From Acidobacteriota bacterium (lineage in GTDB: Bacteria; Acidobacteriota; Terriglobia; Terriglobales; Acidobacteriaceae): a stretch of 64,000 nt of DNA. Position numbers and translations under genes: made by a program. Location: the NCBI GenBank assembly GCA_021846985.1, contig JAJZVX010000003.1, positions 1 to 64,000 of the forward strand, in the 5' to 3' direction. Positions 58,497 through 64,000 of the stretch are shown piece by piece (positions within the stretch are counted from its first letter, which is position 1; every line of letters starts with the position of its first letter). Under the pieces are notes generated by a model. That model was not told where the DNA came from. It searched no databases and worked only from the letters and a program-made list of their open reading frames with translations.

Positions 58497-58907
58497 TCAG
58501 ACCTCCTCCGCCTGTGGCTCCTCAGCCTCCAGTTTCTCAGCCGGGCCACCGGCCTGCTTCCTCGCCTGGCTCCGTGCCGCCTCGATCCGCTCTCGTGCCC
58601 GGTCGTCCTTCACCGCGTCGGCCCGCTCGATCAGTCCGCGCATCTCGGCCTCCGTCAGTGGTCCCTGCGCCTGCCGGAACTGAAGATTCAGAAAGAGCGT
58701 CCGCAATGCCAGCACCTCGGCCAGCGTCACCCGTCCAGCCAGCGCCGCATCGTCGTCGGGAAGCTCCACCCCCGGCGCGGCCAGCAACACCGCCCGCACC
58801 CATTCCGACAGGGTCATGTCTGCTGCACGCGCCGTCGCCTCCAGCGCCGCGAACTCCTCCTCGCTCACCTTCGTGCCGATGGACTTCGTGCGCAGCGGGG
58901 CCTTCAT
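58497..58907 (-). CDS. Relaxosome accessory protein, ribbon-helix-helix (TrwA/MobC-like)
   Basis: A 136-residue protein whose first 50 residues (SIGTKVSEEEFAALEATARAADMTLSEWVRAVLL) form a ribbon-helix-helix DNA-binding unit of the type found in MobC and TrwA. The remainder is helical and highly charged, ending in an acidic tail. In related systems this protein binds near oriT, helps the relaxase nick and represses its own operon. The palindromes upstream are candidate sites. It is the first gene of the mobilization operon. Confidence 0.8.
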   Translation of the reverse strand: MKAPLRTKSIGTKVSEEEFAALEATARAADMTLSEWVRAVLLAAPGVELPDDDAALAGRVTLAEVLALRTLFLNLQFRQAQGPLTEAEMRGLIERADAVKDDRARERIEAARSQARKQAGGPAEKLEAEEPQAEEV

Positions 58908-59106
58908 CGCTCACCACCGATTCGATTGTTTGTGGGATTCGGGCCACACACCGACCGCGCGCCACAACGTACAGGGCACGGGGCCGTGCCAAACCGCTTT
59001 CTTGCTAAAGGGAGGGAAGTCATCGGGTTACCCCTTCAGCAACTTCAGGTTGCTACCAGAGTAACCCCATCTCAGAGATTTTGCCTATCCGTCCACGCGC
59101 CAACCA
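58908..59106. promoter_or_regulatory. Candidate oriT / mob-operon control region with nested palindromes
   Basis: The intergenic region upstream of the mobilization operon contains GGCACGG-GG-CCGTGCC (58975-58990), and GGGTTAC (59025-59031) paired with GTAACCC (59061-59067), inside which AGCAAC (59038-59043) pairs with GTTGCT (59049-59054). All arms are perfect. Such stacked inverted repeats beside a TrwA-like gene are typical of oriT regions. The exact nic site could not be identified. Confidence 0.55.
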
Positions 59107-59144
59107 TTGACCGCGCGCGCGTCAAGGCGCAGGATAATTATAAT
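59107..59144 (+). promoter_or_regulatory. Promoter/operator region of the toxin-antitoxin pair
   Basis: TTGAC (59107-59111) and GTCAA (59121-59125) flank a run of CG repeats, forming a near-perfect palindrome. An AT-rich stretch follows with a perfect -10-like TATAAT (59139-59144), 17 bases before the antitoxin ATG. The palindrome lies where an antitoxin would block transcription. Confidence 0.5.
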
Positions 59145-59161
59145 TAGAGAGTGTTTCCCCG

Positions 59162-59482
59162 ATGGCAACCGCCGCAACCAACCCGAAGCAAGAGGCCCAC
59201 GAACTGATCGAGCGCCTGTCCACGGGACAGGTCATCGCTGCGGTTGGCCTCTTCAAAGCCATGCTCGATCCCGTCTCCGTAGCCTTGGCCAACGCCCCCA
59301 TCGATGACGAGCCGGTGAGCGAGGAAGAGGCCCGCGACATCTCCGAGGCCCGCGCCGCCGCCGCGCGTGGAGAGGTCGTTTCTAACGAGGAAGTCCTGGC
59401 CGAGTTCGGCCTGACCGCAGAGGATTTCGAGCGCATGGGACAGACCCCGCTCGAACCTGAACCGCATCACCCCGGACAGTGA
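59162..59482 (+). CDS. Antitoxin of a RelBE/ParDE-type pair
   Basis: A 106-residue acidic protein. A helical start (AHELIERLSTGQVIAAVGLF) and the typical stretch MLDPVSVALANAPIDDEPVS lead to EEVLAEFGLTAEDFERMG, a pattern seen in RelB-like antitoxins placed before RelE toxins. It should bind and neutralise the toxin encoded directly after it and probably represses the pair. The stop overlaps or nearly touches the toxin start. No strong ribosome site is seen; the TATAAT lies 17 bases before the ATG. Confidence 0.75.
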   Translation: MATAATNPKQEAHELIERLSTGQVIAAVGLFKAMLDPVSVALANAPIDDEPVSEEEARDISEARAAAARGEVVSNEEVLAEFGLTAEDFERMGQTPLEPEPHHPGQ

Positions 59483-59484
59483 AT

Positions 59485-59739
59485 ATGGGCCGCAAGAACA
59501 TCGCCTGGCGGGACCAGGCCAAGGCCCAGCTCCGCGTCATCGACCAGCCTACTGCCCTGCGCATTCTGCGCGCCCTGGCTCACTTCGCCGCTACTGGCGA
59601 GGGCGACGTAAAGCGTCTTCAGGACATCGAGCCTCCCGAGTTCCGGCTGCGCGTCGGCGATTACCGGCTCCGCTTCCATGACGACGGCCAGACCCTCTAC
59701 GTCACCGCCGTCAAGCATCGCCGTGAAGCCTACCGCTGA
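59485..59739 (+). CDS. RelE/ParE-family toxin
   Basis: An 84-residue basic protein with the RelE fold: IAWRDQAKAQLRVIDQPTALRILRALAHF, then DVKRLQDIEPPEFRLRVGDYRLRF and the final strand TLYVTAVKHRREAYR. The basic residues at the C-terminus match those that RelE uses to cut mRNA at the ribosome. The start is ATG 59485; a GTG at 59479 that overlaps the antitoxin stop by three bases is the alternative. Location on a mobilizable element suggests a role in stabilising it. Confidence 0.85.
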   Translation: MGRKNIAWRDQAKAQLRVIDQPTALRILRALAHFAATGEGDVKRLQDIEPPEFRLRVGDYRLRFHDDGQTLYVTAVKHRREAYR

Positions 59740-59851
59740 ACCTGCCTCGATCCCGATCTGAACGCGGGTCGAACACTCCTCGGACAATCCCGGATCGCGA
59801 CCGGGTTCTGTTCGATTCCGGTTCGACGCTTGACCTCGCAGCGGCCTGCGC

Positions 59852-60076
59852 TCATCGTCCGAAGTGGCGATCGAAGAGTTCTCGCGCTAGGCGCTCGCCC
59901 TCTTCGCTCAGCACTACCGACTTCGCCTTGCTCTTCGGATCGGAGATGTACCCCTTGGCGTGCAGCCGGTCCAGCGCATCCCAGTCGTGCGACTTCCATG
60001 CGCGATGGTCCCCGGCGAGCGTCAGCCACAACAGCGCCAGAACCATCTCGTCCACCTTGTCGTAGTCGTACTCCAT
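59852..60076 (-). CDS. DUF6429 family protein
   Basis: A 74-residue protein, MEYDYDKVDEMVLALLWLT, then AWKSHDWDALDRLHAKGYI, DPKSKAKSVVLSEEG and a final LARELFDRHFG. This is the full length of the DUF6429 family, which looks like a small winged-helix-type fold with no assigned role. AGGAG lies eight bases before the ATG. Members are common next to mobile genes and phage-like regions. Confidence 0.85.
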   Translation of the reverse strand: MEYDYDKVDEMVLALLWLTLAGDHRAWKSHDWDALDRLHAKGYISDPKSKAKSVVLSEEGERLARELFDRHFGR

Positions 60077-60709
60077 GTCCCGGCTCCTGCACGGATGCTA
60101 TACCGGCCCGCCGCCGTGCCCATCATGTGGAACATAAGAAAAAGACATTGTTCTCATAGCTGCCAATCAGCCGCAGCTGAGCCGTCAGTCAAGGGAGCGC
60201 GTTCTCCAGCGCGTTCATCGAAACGCAGCGGAGACCCTTTACGGACGGCGGAGCGGAGGCTACGCGCGTGAATGCGCCAGGATGCAGATTCCGGCCTCTC
60301 GCTTTGTGCTTTCAACAAGTTCCCGAAGCGGAATCCGTAGGTTACTCCCGCAGGAACCGTGAGCAGTCCAATTTGCGGCCAACCGCTGTACTCTCAACAG
60401 GTTCCCGCCGCCGTAACCTCCAGCAACCTTGCAGCACCCGAACCGGGGTGACGTGTCGCCCGTCCATCCGCTGCGCAAGCAGCGCAACCGCGATTCCCCG
60501 GAAGAAGGGACCGAGGCAAACCACTAAAGCGCAGAGACAGGAGCCAAACGGCATTCCCCGCAGGGACATTCAATTCGGAAGGACCAGTGCGCGATGGGCC
60601 GTGGAGCGCCATGCCAAATTTAGAACTGAGGCATAATGTTGGCAGGGGGCATTTTCACCCGTCAATGCTTTGCGGGAAGGATGCGGCCCATCCGAGGAGG
60701 ACATTGGTT
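60077..60709. other. Gene-poor spacer with short repeats
   Basis: No supported gene. It contains two near-identical 14-mers, TCAACAAGTTCCCG (60312-60325) and TCAACAGGTTCCCG (60394-60407), one mismatch apart, each near a GTAGGTTAC or GTAACCT motif, and further copies of ATTCCCCG. Several short frames exist on both strands but none has family-like features. It may be a decayed gene or a structured RNA. Confidence 0.35.
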
Positions 60710-61051
60710 ATGCCAGAGCCACGGGACACATCCAAATATGCTTTCATGGTGGGGAATCAGGTCGTCCACAGGGGAATCACGAATGACCCTGATCGGCGCG
60801 AGCGCGAACATAAGGCGAGCCGGAAGCACTGGGTGAGCGGTCGCATTATCCAGGTGGGGAACATAACCACGAGAAACGGTGCACTCGATTGGGAACTGGG
60901 GCAGAGAAAGACAATCACTCCGGTACGAAAAAAGATTCGACGGAAATTGACGGTACGCGGTCCCTTCCTCGGAGGCGGAGCACGAGGCGCTTCAGTGAAA
61001 AGGGTACGTAAAACGACCGCTCGAAAGCGAGTTGCTTCCAAACGTAGCTAA
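60710..61051 (+). CDS. GIY-YIG-like small basic protein
   Basis: A 113-residue protein. KYAFMVGNQVVHRGITNDPDRREREHKA followed by IIQVGNITTRNGALDWELGQ resembles the GIY-YIG nuclease fold in which the first motif is degenerate (here VHRGITND), with the conserved Arg and Glu still present. The C-terminal 40 residues are very rich in Arg and Lys and may bind nucleic acid. GAGGAGG lies ten bases upstream of ATG 60710. Its stop overlaps the stop of the converging Kelch gene by four bases. Confidence 0.6.
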   Translation: MPEPRDTSKYAFMVGNQVVHRGITNDPDRREREHKASRKHWVSGRIIQVGNITTRNGALDWELGQRKTITPVRKKIRRKLTVRGPFLGGGARGASVKRVRKTTARKRVASKRS

Positions 61052-62496
61052 GGCTCGTAGCGCCAGAGGTCGTTCAAGTATCCAACCGTTCCTGTGGAGT
61101 CGTAGCCGAGCCCGCCGAAGAGCCATAGATTCCCGTTAGCGTCTCTCCATGAGACTGCCCCTTCCCGACCGCCCGGAACATTGGCTGTCGAAGCAGAACC
61201 GAGCGTCCCATAGACGCCGTTTGCATTACCCGTATTGCTCCCACTCATCCAAGTCCAAGTTTTCGCGGCTGGGTTGAACTCCCAAAGGTCGTTAAATTGA
61301 CCGCCGCCGCCGAATAGCCAGAGGTTGCCACTTGTATCAATCCAGCTTATAGCGTTCGCTCGAGCGCCGGGAACATTCGCTGTGGAGCCAGTTCCCAATG
61401 TGCCATACACGCCACTGGCACCCGCAGTGTCGCTGCCGCTGACCCATGTCCACATCCCAGTTGTGGAACTGAACTCCCAAAGGTCGTTTAAGGCACCCGA
61501 ACAGTCATAACCGCCGAACAGCCAGAAATTACCATTGCCGTCAGTCCAGGTGGTTGAGTCCTCTTGCGTCCCGCCCCGTCCACCTGGGACATTGCCCGCT
61601 GCGGCCACTCCCAGAGTGCCGTAGACCCCTGGCAGACAATCGGGAACGCCGTTGACCGAACTTGACCCGCCCACCCATGTCCACATTTGTGTTGAAGGGC
61701 TGAATTCCCAAAGATCATTGAGGCCGCTGCCGCCAAAAAGCCACAGGTTATTCTTGGAGTCAATCCAGTTTGCTGCGGCCTCACGTGCGCCGGGTACATT
61801 GCCTGGAGCTGCGACGCCCTGAGTACCGTAGACCGCATTTCCTTCCGACGTACTGCCGGTATTGCTCCCGCTGATCCAGGTCCATTCCTTTGTAGATGGA
61901 CTAAATTCCCAAAGATCGTTGAGGAATCCATTAGGTGCGTCTTGGCCGTTTCCACCAAAGAGCCACAAGTTGCCGCTGCTATCGGTCCAACTCACAGCAC
62001 CAAAACGCCCGCCGGGAACATTCGACGCTGCAGCGACCCCTTTGGTGCCGTACACACCGGGTTGACTTCCATTGGCTGAAGGAGCAGTACTACTGCCACT
62101 CACCCATGTCCACATCTTTGTCGTGGGATTGTATTCCCATAGGTCATTTAGACCAAAGGCTAAAGTACCGTTTGCATCGTAGCCCATTCCACCAAACAGC
62201 CAGAAATTACCGCTGCTGTCCGTCCAACTTGACGCGTACTCACGCCCACCGGGAACGTTGCTCGCGGAGGCAACCCCCAGCGAACCGTAGACGCCCGCCG
62301 CGCCGCCAAATTTAGCGGCCACCGAATTGCTGCCACTCATCCACGTCCACTCATTGGCAGTGCTGGGTGGCGGGTTGGTTCCGCCCCCTCCTCCCGTTCC
62401 GCCAGTCGTACTGCCGCCTCCGCCGCAACCTGATAGAAAAGCGGTGATCGAAAGAACCACAGGCAAGCAACGCGAAGCAATCGCACGCAACTTCAT
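61048..62496 (-). CDS. Kelch-repeat lipoprotein (beta-propeller)
   Basis: A 482-residue exported protein. The lipobox FLSGC (C24) is followed by a Gly/Thr-rich linker and six tandem units of about 65-75 residues. Each has the same order: NVPGGR, then a SWTDSSGNLWLFGG strand, LNDLWEF, a short loop, and WTWMSGS. This is the Kelch/galactose-oxidase pattern of a six-bladed propeller on the cell surface or in the periplasm. The repeats are similar in DNA too, so unit number may vary. GAGGG five bases before the ATG supports the start. Lower GC than the left part of the window fits a transferred region. Confidence 0.85.
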   Translation of the reverse strand: MKLRAIASRCLPVVLSITAFLSGCGGGGSTTGGTGGGGGTNPPPSTANEWTWMSGSNSVAAKFGGAAGVYGSLGVASASNVPGGREYASSWTDSSGNFWLFGGMGYDANGTLAFGLNDLWEYNPTTKMWTWVSGSSTAPSANGSQPGVYGTKGVAAASNVPGGRFGAVSWTDSSGNLWLFGGNGQDAPNGFLNDLWEFSPSTKEWTWISGSNTGSTSEGNAVYGTQGVAAPGNVPGAREAAANWIDSKNNLWLFGGSGLNDLWEFSPSTQMWTWVGGSSSVNGVPDCLPGVYGTLGVAAAGNVPGGRGGTQEDSTTWTDGNGNFWLFGGYDCSGALNDLWEFSSTTGMWTWVSGSDTAGASGVYGTLGTGSTANVPGARANAISWIDTSGNLWLFGGGGQFNDLWEFNPAAKTWTWMSGSNTGNANGVYGTLGSASTANVPGGREGAVSWRDANGNLWLFGGLGYDSTGTVGYLNDLWRYEP

Positions 62497-62642
62497 CGAC
62501 GCCCTCTTTCAACTCTGCCTTGCAATTGAGTCCAGAGATTCCCTGTGCAAGTCATCATAATCCGGTAATGTCTTGAATGCAATGACAATGTGACTCATCG
62601 ACTGTGTACGCATCGGGTGCGCTCCTTTGACCATAGCCACAG

Positions 62643-62858
62643 ATGCCGCTCGACATCCGCATTCGCTTTGGTCGCGCCCTTCGCCGTATTCGCGAAGAGC
62701 AGGGAATCAACCAGGAAGAAGCGGCAGAGCGTTGTGGGCTACACAGGACATACTACTCCGGCATAGAGCGCGGCGTGCGCAACGTTTCTCTTGTGAACAT
62801 CGAAAGGGTTGCAAAAGGGTTGAAAACCAGCCTGCCCGATCTGTTTCGCCGAGTCTGA
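62643..62858 (+). CDS. XRE-family HTH regulator
   Basis: A 71-residue protein that is one Cro/C1-type helix-turn-helix domain: FGRALRRIREEQGINQEEAAERCGLHRTYYSGIERGVRNVSLVNIERVAKGL. The LHRTYYSGIERGxRN helix matches restriction-modification controller proteins and similar small regulators. No strong ribosome site is seen. It converges with a PIN-like gene; no methylase or nuclease partner is present in the window. Confidence 0.88.
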   Translation: MPLDIRIRFGRALRRIREEQGINQEEAAERCGLHRTYYSGIERGVRNVSLVNIERVAKGLKTSLPDLFRRV

Positions 62859-62905
62859 CCTCCATCGGAGATATAGCCTCATGGCTATTCCGCCCGTCGC
62901 TGACG

Positions 62906-63787
62906 CTATACTGCCAATAGCATGCTATTGCAGAAATCGTCATAGGAGCGGACCCGTGTTGCAAGGTGAGCTACCCGAGCGATCTCCTGCAAGCACCTCT
63001 CCTGCATTCCGTTAACTTCGGCTGAGATGAACTGGTTGCAATAGGGGAGGTAGATCGACATAAATAAATCGATCCGGCCCGCTGAATACTTATCTCTCTT
63101 GCTCCGATCGGCAAGGCTTCGGTCGAACCATGCAAGCAGGTACGAATATGCAACCGCGCGGAACGGAGGACACCTCTCCATGAAGTCCCTCACCGTGGAT
63201 TCTGAGGCATCTCCCACGGCCACACGACTGTAAAGTTCCTGACCAAAACTCCAGAGCAACCCTCCGTCGGCTTCGACCATTGGCAGGACTTCGTCAAATT
63301 TGAGTGGCGCAGTTCTGCCGTGACGCTGAATGACCTCCATCAGCTTCGGACGAAGATGGGACCACACACCCTCAAACTCCTTCCTTGAATCCTTGAGACT
63401 CCGAAACTGCGCCTCAGCGAGTGCGTCATCATTGATGAAGTTCTCGCGTGCAATCAACCGGGCGCACCCAGCCGAAGAGACATTTACCGCTCTCCAATCG
63501 AATCCCAGGGGATATCGCTCGTATGCCGCAATCAGGACCCGTAGAATCTCGTTTTGGGGAAGCAAGTAATCGCCGGGACCTGCCTGCGATTTGTTCACCC
63601 ATTTCATGATGGCTTTGCGCTTCGACGTGTCAGGTGTCGCGCATACTTCCCCGACGCACAGATCGGTAATTCTCACGAAATAGGCGGCACGCAGCGCTGC
63701 CATGATGTCGTCAGAACGCACACCATCCTCCAGCATCCTGTTGTAGGCGCTGGTATCAAAAATCAGCACTGGGCGATTCCCGATCAT
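62906..63787 (-). CDS. PIN-like domain protein
   Basis: A 293-residue protein. The N-terminal strand PVLIFDTSAYNRM with D11 is the start of a PIN-type RNase fold. Near the C-terminus RIDLFMSIYLPYCNQFISAEV corresponds to the PIN strand and loop that normally holds two more acidic residues; here Asn replaces one Asp, so activity may be lost or altered. The long helical middle (about 50-230) is larger than in VapC toxins. No ribosome site is clear. It follows a gene cut by the window edge by 57 bases and may be co-transcribed with it. Confidence 0.6.
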   Translation of the reverse strand: MIGNRPVLIFDTSAYNRMLEDGVRSDDIMAALRAAYFVRITDLCVGEVCATPDTSKRKAIMKWVNKSQAGPGDYLLPQNEILRVLIAAYERYPLGFDWRAVNVSSAGCARLIARENFINDDALAEAQFRSLKDSRKEFEGVWSHLRPKLMEVIQRHGRTAPLKFDEVLPMVEADGGLLWSFGQELYSRVAVGDASESTVRDFMERCPPFRAVAYSYLLAWFDRSLADRSKRDKYSAGRIDLFMSIYLPYCNQFISAEVNGMQERCLQEIARVAHLATRVRSYDDFCNSMLLAV

Positions 63788-63844
63788 CGGTTAGGTCCGT
63801 CTACCTGCTGAATGCGTCACGGTTCACTGCGTCCTCCGGTACCC

Positions 63845-64000
63845 CTAACCTAGCAATTCTCGCTCCAATTGTTTTACCTCGTCATCGGTGTCCATGAACG
63901 GCAGAAATTCTGCCTGCTTCATTTTGTTGAGAATCTTGTCATCCCATTTTGAAAACTGATATTCATCAATTATCGTGCGGAGTACGATCTTGTACAGGCA
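63845..64000 (-). CDS. Unknown protein, C-terminal part (cut by window edge)
   Basis: An open minus-strand frame enters at the right edge and ends at TAG (63845-63847). The visible 51 residues read CLYKIVLRTIIDEYQFSKWD, then NKMKQAEFLPFMDTDDEVK and ERELLG, a charged helical end with no recognised domain. It lies directly before the PIN-like gene on the same strand, so it could be its partner (for example an antitoxin or nuclease-associated protein). Confidence 0.55.
   Translation of the reverse strand, partial: CLYKIVLRTIIDEYQFSKWDDKILNKMKQAEFLPFMDTDDEVKQLERELLG

Noticed and set aside
62873..62888. Short hairpin ATAGCC-TCAT-GGCTAT as a terminator
   Set aside because: Only a 6-bp stem and no U-tract; too weak to annotate although it lies between convergent genes.
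62915..62930. 16-bp perfect palindrome CAATAGCATGCTATTG as an operator
   Set aside because: It lies inside the last codons of the PIN-like gene, so it may simply reflect coding sequence.

Overview
The window looks like a chromosome segment from a high-GC Acidobacteriota, most likely class Terriglobia. The reasons are an Oar-like TonB receptor C-terminus at the left edge, GC-rich third codon positions, a LysW-like carrier coupled to a carboxypeptidase-regulatory-like secreted protein, a DUF885 protein, and several Tat-dependent redox and hydrolase genes. This is inference from gene content; no rRNA is present to settle it.

Left part (1-20,300): a TonB receptor end with a clear terminator, an IclR-type HTH fused to a sugar-binding-protein-like domain, the transhydrogenase sthA, and a chemoreceptor. 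Next comes a divergent nitrosative-stress-type cluster: nnrS and a RIC/ScdA di-iron repair protein on the minus strand, and a radical SAM/SPASM gene and a hemerythrin on the plus strand. The radical SAM gene carries a visible frameshift near its 3' end. After that lie a nitrilase-fold / MFS / glycosidase run, a Tat-exported molybdenum hydroxylase pair (iorA-iorB type), fabD, a rhomboid-fold protein without a recognisable active site, and the LysW-like gene pair.

Middle part (20,300-39,100): mostly core genes (gatB, mfd, galU, ruvB, gyrA). Between them are a solitary Mrr-type nuclease, a VOC protein, a methyltransferase, an M20 peptidase, a cytochrome c, DUF885 and thioredoxin-fold proteins, and a GT-C-like membrane protein.

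39,080-48,558: one tightly overlapping minus-strand operon of eight genes built around MoxR and DUF58. It has no transglutaminase or VWA gene. Two paralogous DUF4129-like genes close it, and two large secreted or membrane proteins of unknown family open it. This is the most interesting chromosomal system here. A decayed ISAs1 transposase, an ABC exporter and a GRP-type sugar transporter with a 33-residue coupled membrane peptide follow.

53,285-64,000: probably one end of an integrated mobilizable element. A 3' fragment of a tRNA-Leu(CAA) gene, candidate att site, is followed by a second, intact tRNA-Leu(CAA). Then comes a TrwC-TrwB-TrwA-like mobilization operon (MobF relaxase, coupling protein, RHH protein) with nested palindromes upstream that could be oriT. 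The rest is a RelBE-type toxin-antitoxin pair, DUF6429, a GIY-YIG-like protein, a Kelch lipoprotein, an XRE regulator, a PIN-like protein and a gene cut by the window edge. No mating-pore genes and no integrase are in the window.
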